DNA of 64,000 bases, from contig CM030932.1 of the NCBI GenBank assembly GCA_018136815.1, forward strand, positions 9,067,628-9,131,627. Reading direction: 5' to 3'. Both the position numbers and the translations under genes were made by a program. The DNA is from Isochrysis galbana (taxonomy: Eukaryota > Haptophyta > Isochrysidales > Isochrysidaceae). A model generated the notes under the pieces. That model had not been told where the DNA came from and did no database searches. It worked only from the letters and a program-made list of their open reading frames with translations. Below, piece after piece: positions 19,798-28,966 of this stretch (the stretch's first letter is position 1; each line of letters opens with the position of its first letter).

Positions 19798-19952
19798 TTC
19801 CCCTCGCTTCTCCTGCGCTCTCTTCTCACTCCGCCAGGCCATCCACCGACGAACCCACTCTTCAACCCCCCTTTCTTCCCCTCTTTCTTCTTCCCCCCAC
19901 CCCTTCTTTCTTCTTCCCCCCACCCCTTCCTCTCCTCTTCTCCCTCCGCCCA
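19021..19952. other. Poly-G/poly-C and GA-rich tract upstream of nitrate reductase
   Basis: GA-rich (19216-19335), then alternating runs of G and of C, several longer than 12 bases (G: 19381-19396, 19407-19419, 19626-19638, 19699-19711; C: 19556-19573, about 19761-19797), then CT-rich DNA up to the ATG. An open frame runs through it into nitrate reductase but encodes only Gly/Pro/Arg runs. Complementary G and C runs could form hairpins or G-quadruplexes in the promoter/5' UTR. It is also a region where sequencing length errors are likely. Confidence 0.7.
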
Positions 19953-22472
19953 ATGACGGACCTGCTTCCCTTCCCAAAGTCCGAGATCATCGAGTCAAAC
20001 CGCAAGGCGGCGGTCTCCGCGATCGACCCAAAGGACAAGGGCACGCCCGATGAGTGGATCCCCCGCCATCCCGATCTCGTCCGCCTCACCGGCCGCCACC
20101 CTTTCAATGTTGAGCCCCCGCTGCCTAAGCTGATGGAGCACGGCTTCCTCACGCCTGCCTCGCTCCACTACGTGCGCAATCACGGCGCAGTCCCGAAGAT
20201 CGAGTGGGCGGCGCACAGGCTCAACATTACCGGCCTCGTTGATGCACCCACCACCTTCTCGATGGACGACATCCTAGCGCTTCCCACACGCGAGCTACCC
20301 GTCACGCTCGTCTGCGCTGGCAACCGCCGGAAGGAAGAGAACCTGACCAAACAGACGATCGGATTCAGTTGGGGCGCTGCGGGCGTGTCCACCTCGGTTT
20401 GGAAGGGCGTCCTTCTTCGCGACCTCCTGCTCAAGTGCGGCGTCAAGCGGCCCTGCGATGGCGCGCACCATGTGTGCTTCGTTGGCGCCGAGGTGATGCC
20501 CCTCGGCCGGTATGGCACCTCAATCCCATGGCACGTGGCCATGGACCCGGCGTGCGACGTCATGCTCGCCTACGAGCAGAATGGCGAGCGTCTCACGCCA
20601 GACCACGGCTACCCGCTCCGCCTCATTATCCCGGGTTATATCGGTGGCCGCATGATCAAGTGGCTCTCCGACATCTCGGTCACTAGTGAGGAGTCAGACA
20701 ACCACTTCCACTTCATGGACAACCGCGTCCTCCCAGAGTTCGTGGATGCGGAACGCGCTACCGCCGAGGGCTGGTGGTACAAGCCCGACTACATCATCAA
20801 TGAGCTCAACATCAATTCGGCCATCGCGTACCCTGGCCACCATGAGGTGGTTACCCTCTCCGGTGCTGGTCAAAAGTACAAGGTTGGCGGCTATGCTTAC
20901 ACAGGTGGTGGCCGTAAAATCATCCGCGTGGAACTTTCGCTCGACGGTGGCAAGACTTGGACCCTCACGACCATCAAGCGCCACGAGAAGCCCACCGAAT
21001 ACGGCCGCTACTGGTGCTGGGTCTTCTGGGAGCATGAGATCGACGTGAACGAACTTTTCACCATGGGATCGGCAGGCGACCCCACCAAAGCCGAGCTCCG
21101 CTGCCGCGCTTGGGATGCAGCTATGAACCGACAGCCGGACAACCTCGTCTGGAACGTCATGGGCATGATGAACAACTCTCACTTCCGCGTGTATGTAAAC
21201 CGCGTCCTCGACGCCAATGGCAAACCCGCACTCAAGTTCCAGCATCCAACGCTCGCTGGACCGGGCAACTTTGGTGGCTGGTTCGAAGAGCAGGCTGCTG
21301 CCACACAGCCCATGCTGGCTTCCACCGCCACCGCTGCGCCTGCTGCTGCGCCCACGACCCAAGGCAAGGTTTTCTCAATGGACGAGGTTTCTAAGCACAC
21401 CACGAAGGAGGACTGCTGGTTCGTCGTCAAAGGAAAAGTTTACAACGGCACGCCTTTCCTCGACGACCACCCTGGCGGCTCCTCTTCAATTCTCATCACG
21501 GCAGGAACCGACTGCACTGAGGACTTCGAAGCGCTCCACTCGAGCAAGGCGTGGAAGATGCTTGATGACTACGAAATCGGCACGCTTGGCGACACGTCCT
21601 CAACTCCCGCCACCGACAGCGGTCCGCTGCGCACCGTGACCCCAGCAAAGGGCCCTGTCGCTCTCGATCCCAAGGTGTGGATCGAGATGCCTCTCATCGA
21701 GCGCGAGGAGATCAATGCCAACACTCGTCGCTTCCGCTTTGGCCTCGCAACGCCAACCACTGACCTCGGTCTGCCCGTTGGCCAGCACATCTTCATTAAA
21801 GCGATGATTGACGGCAAGCCCGTCGTTCGTGCCTACACGCCGCTCGGCCATGGACCGGGCTATGTCGACTTCGTCATCAAGGTCTATTTCCCGCTTCTGC
21901 CCCGCTTCCCAGAAGGTGGCAAGCTCACACAGTTCATGAACGACCTAAAGCTCGGCGATACGCTCAAGTTCAAGGGCCCGCTCGGCGAGTACATCTTCCA
22001 CGATGACGTTCTTCACCCACGCACTGGTCTCCCGAAGCCTAAGGATGCGCTCCTCACCTTCACCAAGGTCGGCGAGGGGAAGAGCACGTTCAACAAGTTG
22101 GGCCTCATCGCAGGTGGCTCTGGCATCACGCCATGCCTTCAGGTCGCCCATGCCCTGCTCAAGCTGCAGCAGGACGTGGAGATTTGGTTGCTGTACGCGA
22201 ATCAAACCCCCGCCGACATCCTATGCCAGGCGGAGCTCGACGCGATCGTCAAGGACCCGCGAATGCATGTGCATTACACCGTTGATCGTGCACCTGCCGG
22301 TTGGAAGTATTCGGAGGGCTTCATCAATGAGAGCATGTGCAAGAATTACCTGCCATCGCCGGGCGACAACACCTACGTCTTCATGTGCGGACCACCACCT
22401 ATGTTGGAGCGCGCGTGCAAGCCCAATCTTTCCAAGCTCGGCCATGCGGCCGATCATATCCATTGCTTCTAG
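19953..22472 (+). CDS. NR: Assimilatory nitrate reductase (Mo-co/cytochrome b5/FAD)
   Basis: Intronless, 839 aa, reducing nitrate to nitrite in the cytosol with NAD(P)H. Start chosen at 19953 (MTDLLPFPK) because everything upstream in frame is homopolymer-coded. Domains: sulfite-oxidase-type molybdopterin domain (~60-290) with Mo-ligating Cys121 in VTLVCAGNRRKE; dimerisation domain (~310-450) with WCWVFWEHEIDV and WNVMGMMNNSHFRV, the latter typical of nitrate reductases; Ala/Pro hinge (~455-470); cytochrome b5 (~472-545) with heme His506 (DDHPGG) and His529 (ALHSSKAW); ferredoxin-reductase-type FAD domain with RAYTP (~626); NAD(P) domain with GGSGITP (~721) and CGPPPM (~811). All cofactor residues are present and the length is usual for the family, so the enzyme should be functional. 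Hinge 1 has no obvious 14-3-3 site of the plant type. Confidence 0.97.
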   Translation: MTDLLPFPKSEIIESNRKAAVSAIDPKDKGTPDEWIPRHPDLVRLTGRHPFNVEPPLPKLMEHGFLTPASLHYVRNHGAVPKIEWAAHRLNITGLVDAPTTFSMDDILALPTRELPVTLVCAGNRRKEENLTKQTIGFSWGAAGVSTSVWKGVLLRDLLLKCGVKRPCDGAHHVCFVGAEVMPLGRYGTSIPWHVAMDPACDVMLAYEQNGERLTPDHGYPLRLIIPGYIGGRMIKWLSDISVTSEESDNHFHFMDNRVLPEFVDAERATAEGWWYKPDYIINELNINSAIAYPGHHEVVTLSGAGQKYKVGGYAYTGGGRKIIRVELSLDGGKTWTLTTIKRHEKPTEYGRYWCWVFWEHEIDVNELFTMGSAGDPTKAELRCRAWDAAMNRQPDNLVWNVMGMMNNSHFRVYVNRVLDANGKPALKFQHPTLAGPGNFGGWFEEQAAATQPMLASTATAAPAAAPTTQGKVFSMDEVSKHTTKEDCWFVVKGKVYNGTPFLDDHPGGSSSILITAGTDCTEDFEALHSSKAWKMLDDYEIGTLGDTSSTPATDSGPLRTVTPAKGPVALDPKVWIEMPLIEREEINANTRRFRFGLATPTTDLGLPVGQHIFIKAMIDGKPVVRAYTPLGHGPGYVDFVIKVYFPLLPRFPEGGKLTQFMNDLKLGDTLKFKGPLGEYIFHDDVLHPRTGLPKPKDALLTFTKVGEGKSTFNKLGLIAGGSGITPCLQVAHALLKLQQDVEIWLLYANQTPADILCQAELDAIVKDPRMHVHYTVDRAPAGWKYSEGFINESMCKNYLPSPGDNTYVFMCGPPPMLERACKPNLSKLGHAADHIHCF

Positions 22473-23779
22473 ACGGGCGCCCGACCCACTCGGAGCGTCC
22501 CACTCGGACACATGTCGAACCCCTCTCCTGCCCCTTCCTCGGCTTGTCGGCCTCAATTCTCGAGGGCGAGGCTTATCGTCTGTGTGCCTCCTCGGCAGCA
22601 CACCGCCTACTCGCCCCTCTGTACGCTTGTCCGACCAATTTACTCGCCGAAGGTGGAATACGAGTCGCTCTTTCCCCCTTTAAGCTGCCTCACGCGCCTC
22701 ACGGTGATCACCCAATGGCTGTTTCGTGTGCTGCGCACGTTTCCCCACGCGTGTTTGCGACCATGCTCACTAATTCTCAGTCAGTGTACATGCACATCTG
22801 GCATCCCAGATTGCCTCTAGCCTCTTGCATGCCGCAGTGGTTGCACTTAGGCGATCTAATGTTTTCATTAGGTCCGCGGTATAAAAAGTCTTATCGTATC
22901 TCGCTATCCGAACGCGTTCGCCCCACCTTGGCGAACACGACGGGGGCGTTGTCCATTGAGCTTCGAAAAATACATTCGACGAGGCGAGGGTGGCCTCCAA
23001 TTTTGTATGCCACTTCCTACCTCCTACCACGTTCTCCTGCTCTGGCAGCCTCTGATGGGGCGGCATGCCGACGGCCAAGGCATGGCCCCGTTGCTGCCTC
23101 TGTTGCACAGCGGCCACACCCAGGCATGGAAATGGCCCCAACTATGCTAGTGCCCCGAGCATCAACCGTGAATAACATTGTCAACCACTTGCGGTACGCG
23201 GTACACCGCCAATGCCGCAGCCTTGGCCAAGCTGAGGGAGGCGCGGGCGAGATTTATGTGCGTGCAGGACCACATTGCATTCCACATTGGTGAAACAAAC
23301 ACTTTCTTGAGCGTTAGTGCCTCTACTCTCACTAGACTTGCACTAACACGCCAAGCCACGACACACATGACCGCACCGGGTCCCAAGGCACAAACAAAAC
23401 TAAGTAATTTTACACTGTGGCAAAAATAGGGGGTCCGTCAGCCACCGCCCCTCCCACCCCCCTTCCGATCGGACCTTCCGTTTCCGACGAGCTCTCCTCT
23501 GCTCTCCTCCGCTGATGTTTCCACCTTCTGCAAAGGGCGTCGTGACCCTGCTATTAGAAAACTGAATTACGGGCGCCCGACATTCACGTCTTTCTTTCCT
23601 TTACACCCAACTGATAATCGTCTGAGAGCTCTCCCTTGTTTGTGCGTTTTTTCAAGGGAAGCCTCCATTTATTCTGTAGTTTATAGGTCGGCAGGTAGCA
23701 AGTATGATGAAGGTAGACATTCTCACCCGTTCGAGAATTCGAATTCGCGTACACCAGCGAGGAACTCGGTGCCCCTCCC
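22473..23779. other. 3' flank of nitrate reductase, no gene seen
   Basis: About 1.3 kb without a convincing gene. A TATA-like string (GGTATAAAAAG, 22878-22888) is present, but no coding frame with host-like bias follows it. Confidence 0.35.
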
Positions 23780-25668
23780 TCCACACTCAGACAGCCCCCT
23801 ACGCCCTACGCCAGGATCCTGTTCTTTCTGGTCTCGCAGGCAAGGGGGCCTAATGGGAGGGAGAGGAGCAACTCCTCAGAGAGGAGCTGTGGGGAAGGAG
23901 ATGTCTGAGTGGGGGCGCTATACCCTTGCGCTAGGCATGGGCAGCGACGCCGCCTCAAGACATGTCCTCCCTCTTGTCTTGAGTCGAAATTTTTGGTGCT
24001 TGAAAGAGAGGGCGAGGGCGAGGGGGTTTGTGCTTCTTGGGTTGGTTGTACTTGGAAGAGGGAGTGGAAGAGGGAGTGAAGTGTTGGAAGAGGGCCCAAG
24101 GCAGGGCACTGAGTTGTAGGTAATTGTGGCCCACAAGAGTGGAGAGTGGGGTGAAACGTGAAGTGTATCAACACCCGGTTGTTCCGTCAGGCCTGACTTC
24201 AGGTTTGTCAGATAGGTGTCAGGTTGGTGGGACCTGACGGCGAGCGTCAGCCTGCCACGGAGCCGATCGGCCGATCGCGGCCGATTGGCGATTGGTGTTC
24301 TATAGTTAAAAGTATTTTTCTAATTTAATATACCCCTCACGGCTTATCGTTATCGTACCCTTTGCACCCCCCAGGGGCGCCGTGAATGGCGGCGATGTCG
24401 CCTTCCGGGGTCACACATTCCACTGAGGAACGGACCGCGTAGTCCAAGTTGAAGTTTTCCCCGTCATCAAGGGTTATGTGGAAGGTCCGGGGAAAGCGGT
24501 GACCTAGGGCGGTCGTGTCTGTGTAGACGTAGAAGTGCCAGATCGGGCGTTTGCCGGATTCGACTTTGGTAATCCCTTTAAGCGTGGTTTTGGCGAGTTG
24601 TTGGTTGCCCCTAAGGACGTGGAAACCTTCCCGCTCCATTGCGCTAGCCAAATGTCGTGTTTTGGTTTTGAACGCTTTGTTTGACGGGGTCAAAGATGCG
24701 AAAAACAATGTATGTGGCGACCTCCTTAAGGGAGGACCTGATCGCGCTAGATTTTCGTGGGGCCGAGTCCGCTAGCGCGCCGTATGTGACTCCAAATTCG
24801 TGCGGGACTCCCGAGAGCACCGTTTGGAGTTTGTCGCCGTAAGCGGCCTTAAATTGGTCATGTGCGTCGTCGTCGACATAGAAAATCCATGGGCCTTTAC
24901 GGCCCTTGTCCATCCCGTCGGGTGTTGCGTCCAGGCCCTCCAGCCTAGAGAGGAGAAACTTCATAAAGGAAGCGACATCCTCGCTCTTGATGTCCTTTTT
25001 GTCTTCAGCTAGCTGAGCTAGCTGAATGAAAAAGGGCGTGTCCTCGGGTTCCTCTTCCTCATCAGGTGGAGGGGAAGCAAAGGGGGTGGTGTTGTGGATG
25101 GAGAGTCGGCTTTGGATCCGATTGTGGATCCGCCCGCTTGCGAGACGGCTGCTGTGGTTGTTGAACTGGTGGCTGCTGGGCTTGTTGGGCTGGATCCTTC
25201 CCTTTGTGTCCATGCGCAGCTTGCGCGTATGTCCTGGTTGTTTGAGTTGGTTGTTGCTTTGAGGGCGCAAAGGCCCCCAAGATAGATGGATTGTTGTGTT
25301 AAGTGCCCGCCCCCGAGGGGTGCACTGATGGTAGGAGTGGCCGCCACGGGGGTGGCAGCAGAGCTGCCACCTCCCATGGGGAGTCCTTGAGTTGGTGGAG
25401 GAGCGGAGGAGCTGGGCGGCAGGGCATTGCCCTGGGTCTGGTTGTCACCAGGGAACAGGACTCTGCCTGTTCCCTGGTTCTGTGGCTGCTTGGGAGGCGA
25501 GGGTGGTGCCGTCATGTCGACGTCGTTGTCAGGCGGCGCGGCGGCCTGCGGGCGCTTGGGCTCCGGCGGTTTGGGGCGGCTCCGTTGGGGCGTCGTGACG
25601 GCGGGGGGCTGGGAGGTGGGAGCGGTCGGCGCGCGCTCCATCGCTAAAACTATAACAATAGTTTTTGT
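23780..25668 (-). mobile_element. LINE-ORF1-like retroposon, copy R1
   Basis: Read on the minus strand, it starts with the hairpin AAACTATTGTTATAGTTT, ATG at 25641 (MERAPTAPTSQPP), a long Pro-rich ORF, and an ORF1-like part with TYAQAAHG, DEEEEPEDTPFFIQ, FMKFLLSRLEGLDA and GPWIFYVDDDAHDQFKAAYG. It ends with a ~380-bp non-coding 3' block (23780-24160) that recurs at 49960-50320. The ORF is broken by frameshifts (pieces 25641-25018, 25270-24644, 24708-24337). A SYAxAA-type motif before a globular domain is typical of LINE ORF1. There is no reverse transcriptase in 1.9 kb, so the copy is non-autonomous. Confidence 0.65.
24337..25641 (-). pseudogene. ORF1-like gene of retroposon R1 (frameshifted)
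   Basis: N-terminal Pro/Thr-rich region starting MERAPTAPTSQPPA, then a Gln-rich linker, an acidic DEEEEPEDTPFF box, and a globular part containing FMKFLLSRLEGLD, DDDAHDQFKAAYG, GVPHEFGVTYGALA, and a C-terminal HFYVYTDTTALGHRFP ... AIHGAPGG. At least three frames are needed to read it through. The copy at 44371-45253 shares the same peptides. I infer a nucleic-acid-binding ORF1/gag-like role from the position and the YAQAA motif; the globular domain itself I do not recognise. Confidence 0.55.
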
Positions 25669-26542
25669 TATATACGTGTAGACGCTAGGTAACTGCGCTG
25701 AGCAATGAGGCACAAGAAGCCCTCGGGGGGGAGGGGGACAAGGGGGGGGGGGGGGGGGGGGGGTTGAGGCGGCAGCTGCGGCATGCGCATGCGCGCGCGG
25801 CGCGGCTGGTTACGGAGAAGCGCCTCCTGTCTGACCACGGGGGCGCTGCTTAGTGAGGCGTCTTGCATCTTGGAACGGGGCCTATCCGTCGCGTCCTAGC
25901 GGCGCCAGTGGCGGCGGCGGCTTGGGGGCGCGAGCGCGGTGCCATTGCGGCCGGCTGGCCGCGACTCTTGGGTGATGTGCGTGAATGTGATGTGGAGGCC
26001 GTAGCTGCATGATGTGTGCTATCTACTATCTGTCGGTAAGTCGCCCCCAACTACGTTACTGCATGTCACAGGCCATATCTCGGGCAGATTTGGGATGGTG
26101 CGTGTAGCACTCAAAGCACTGAGAGCGAAGTTGAACCGAGGATTGACGTCACCAAGAGACAAGAAGGGCAGCTGTCACTCCAGGACTCTTAGGGACTCTT
26201 ACATTACGAGAACTGTGACGATGGTGGAGATTGATTCAGCCTATACAAGAACTGGCTGCTGGGAGGGTTGAGGTCAAACATGCCTGCGATTCCACAGATT
26301 TGGGTGGATAGGCATAATCGCCAAGGCCGCAGATGTGATTTTTCGACATGGACAACAAAAGTAGGCACTGAATCCTTTGTAGCCAAGGACTCATCATCGT
26401 CGATGGGTACGGGAGAAGGACATTCGTCAGGGCCTAACAGGCATCGCTTTCTAGCTCCACCTTTCTGAGAAAAGCCGGTGCGCCTCGAGGAAAGTATTGA
26501 GAAAAGCCCCGCGCGTTTGCATTTGCGCCGCACGTGACGTCC
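25669..26542. other. Gap with poly-G tract, no gene seen
   Basis: Poly-G run at about 25743-25764 followed by GC-rich, then ordinary sequence. It contains the 3' UTR of the ankyrin/U-box gene on the minus strand. Confidence 0.4.
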
Positions 26543-28966
26543 TCACCACACAGATGGCCCGGGGTCGCTTGAGTTGTGCACGCTGGATTGAAGTGACATC
26601 ACGGCTGGAAAAGCCGCAGGTGCTGGTGTGCGTGTCGCCGAAGGGGGCTTAGCATAGCCTATGGATGTCGGAGGAGGCCTGAAAAAATTGAGGCCCGACC
26701 ATGCTGCGGAGTGAGCGTTCACCCGTCTCAACTTCCGTTTCTCCAAAATCTCACTTATCATCGCACGCAAGGGTAGGGAAGGTATGAGGAGCTTCATTGG
26801 CAGGACCTCTCCCGTCAGGGGCGAAACGTCGTGCTTTTCGAGCCACGCGGTAATGGCCGTCCTCTCGTAGACTTGCCCATCGACTGTGGCGACTGGATCT
26901 CGCATCATCTCGCCTGTGAGCGGGCAGAGAAGAACGCTAGGCGTCTCCTCTCCACCCACACTTTGGTCTTCGATGGCCGAACAAGCCACAGACGAAGCCA
27001 GTGAGGCGATGGAAGCGTCATCATCCGGGTCCCCTGCGTCGCCGCCTCCCCAAGTGGCGTAAGACTGATCTTGCGTGCTGGAATCGTCGACCGACGAGTG
27101 TGTATGCGACTCGCGCCCTCCCCATAACGGGCCGAATCCGCCGTACACGATATGGCGGCCGCCATGCACGTCTGCATCCACCTGCACGGGCATGCGGAAG
27201 CGTGCACGTCGCCCTTCTATAGGTGCTTCGCCCGCTGCCATGCTGGTCCCTGCACCCATGGGTGTCGGCGGAGCAGCGGCCGCACTGACTATGCTTAGAA
27301 TCCCCACGAGCGAGGGAGGGGCAGCCGCCGAATGGTTGGTCCAATCGTCGAAAGACGTGTAGTTGGAGTGGTCGGCGTAGGAGCTCTGTGATCGGTCGTC
27401 GCTGCCATAGAACGAATCGGCCCGATCATCGGTCGGGCCAATGGCGGCGGCACGCGAACCCCGGTCGTCCGCCGTCGCTTGCCTCCGCTCCTTCCGGCTT
27501 CTGCGAGTCTTAGTCGGCTTGCGTCCCGCACGCTGGGTCTTCACATTAGCCGCCGTTGTGGACGCCGCTTTCTCCGCGAGGAGCTGCTCAATCGCGACGT
27601 TTGCCCTCTCCTTCTGCCCCACCATCATGCTGGGCCCGGCGGCCTCTGCCGCCGCTCGCCGCGCCACCCGGCCCAGCCGGTGCGCACGCAGCAATTTGCG
27701 CGCAGCCACGTGGCCATTGATCTGTGCGTAGTCGTAGGCTGTCCGGCCAGCCATGTCCCGGAGGCTGGTGTCGGCCCCCGCAGCGAGCAGCAACGGGATG
27801 ATTGCAGTAGCGCCTGAGAGGGCCGAAACCATCAACGCTGTCAAGCCCAGCATGTCCTGGTTATCTGGGTCCGCGTTGACTTGCAAGAGCTGCTGCACCA
27901 CACCGGGCTGTTGAGAGAAGCACGCGGTGGCGAGGGCCGTGCACCCATTGCTGTCGCGCACATCCGGGTTCGCGTTGGCCTCGAGGAGCATGGCAGTCAG
28001 TTCCCCGTGGCCGGCCGACGCTGCGCTCATGAGCATGGTGCCCGAGAGCTCCTCGTCGACAGCGTTCACGTCTCCTCCGCTGTCCAAGTATTCACGTACC
28101 ATGGCCATGTCCCCTGCCCGCGCTGCCTTGACCATGCTCGGGGGCAGCCGTGGTGGTGAGCCACCATCGATCGCGGCCAGCGCCGCGTTGCGCGGCGGAG
28201 AACTCGCCGAGAGCGATAATTCCACATCAAGCTCATCGGCCGCAGCCGGCTTCCCATCCAGGGCCTCGTCGCCAAGTCCGCTGCTGTCCATCATCGGCAT
28301 CTCTGCGGTCTTAGCCTTTCCGGTGGGGGCAGACAGTTGGCTCTGCCCCACGCAGAGCGGCTTCTCCAATCTGCTTCGGTCGCACGAGCCCCGATCTTGG
28401 GAATGCGTAGAGACGTCCTCCGTCACCGTGGAGCCTGTTGACGCTTCCCCGATGGAAGTAGAGTACACATTGCCGGCGCGGACCGAGTGCTGCAACAGGA
28501 TGCAGGAGACAAAGTAGTGACCCCTGAGCGATGCGTAGTCATGGGCGGTGAGCCCACGGTGGTCCCGTGTATCCGTTTTGGCGTCGGCTGCGAGAAGTGC
28601 ATTGACGACGTCCGCGCTTCCGGCCATCGAGGCGTACATGAGTGCGGTGATGCCTTGCGCCTGTGCGAGTTGTGTGTCGGCGTTCGCCTCGAGCAGCGTG
28701 CGGACAAGCGCCACCTCAGATGTGGATGCGGCAATCATGAGGAGGCTGCGGCCTGTCGTGTCGACGGCGTCTGCCGATCGGCCCAGCGCGAGCCAGCGGA
28801 GGAGCGGCCCGCTCTCGCCGGCCTCAAGCGATCGGAGCAGCTCAGAAAGCGGCGGATCGTCCGATGTGGCAGGCGCGGGTGGCGGCCGGCCGCTGCTGCT
28901 GCTGGGGGTGGGGGGGCCATCCGCGAGTGGGGAGTGCGGGGCGGGGGGGGCGAGAGTGTGGCTCAT
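26543..28966 (-). CDS. Ankyrin-repeat U-box protein (putative E3 ubiquitin ligase)
   Basis: Intronless, 807 aa. The N-terminus is Pro/Ser-rich. Ankyrin block 1 (~55-155) shows GRSLLMIAASTSEVALVRTL, GITALMYASMAGSADVV and GLTAHDYASLRGH. Block 2 (~275-425) shows GTMLMSAASAGHGELTAMLL, GCTALATACFSQ, GLTALMVSALSGA and GRTAYDYAQINGHVAARKLL. A basic, low-complexity linker follows (~440-660). A U-box (~676-745) has CPLTGEMMRDPVATVDG and YERTAITAWLEKHDVSPLTG. U-boxes recruit E2 enzymes, and ankyrin repeats bind the substrate, so it probably ubiquitinates a protein held by the repeats; the substrate is unknown. The start at 28966 is preceded by simple sequence. The order ankyrin-then-U-box in one chain is uncommon. 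Confidence 0.92.
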   Translation of the reverse strand: MSHTLAPPAPHSPLADGPPTPSSSSGRPPPAPATSDDPPLSELLRSLEAGESGPLLRWLALGRSADAVDTTGRSLLMIAASTSEVALVRTLLEANADTQLAQAQGITALMYASMAGSADVVNALLAADAKTDTRDHRGLTAHDYASLRGHYFVSCILLQHSVRAGNVYSTSIGEASTGSTVTEDVSTHSQDRGSCDRSRLEKPLCVGQSQLSAPTGKAKTAEMPMMDSSGLGDEALDGKPAAADELDVELSLSASSPPRNAALAAIDGGSPPRLPPSMVKAARAGDMAMVREYLDSGGDVNAVDEELSGTMLMSAASAGHGELTAMLLEANANPDVRDSNGCTALATACFSQQPGVVQQLLQVNADPDNQDMLGLTALMVSALSGATAIIPLLLAAGADTSLRDMAGRTAYDYAQINGHVAARKLLRAHRLGRVARRAAAEAAGPSMMVGQKERANVAIEQLLAEKAASTTAANVKTQRAGRKPTKTRRSRKERRQATADDRGSRAAAIGPTDDRADSFYGSDDRSQSSYADHSNYTSFDDWTNHSAAAPPSLVGILSIVSAAAAPPTPMGAGTSMAAGEAPIEGRRARFRMPVQVDADVHGGRHIVYGGFGPLWGGRESHTHSSVDDSSTQDQSYATWGGGDAGDPDDDASIASLASSVACSAIEDQSVGGEETPSVLLCPLTGEMMRDPVATVDGQVYERTAITAWLEKHDVSPLTGEVLPMKLLIPSLPLRAMISEILEKRKLRRVNAHSAAWSGLNFFRPPPTSIGYAKPPSATRTPAPAAFPAVMSLQSSVHNSSDPGPSVW

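Noticed and set aside
19023-19952. In-frame N-terminal extension of nitrate reductase by 310 codons
   Set aside because: It is encoded by poly-G/poly-C and GA repeats (Gly, Pro, Arg, Glu runs). The family normally starts close to the Met at 19953.
22878-22888. TATA-box-like string GGTATAAAAAG
   Set aside because: No supportable gene follows within several hundred bases on the plus strand.
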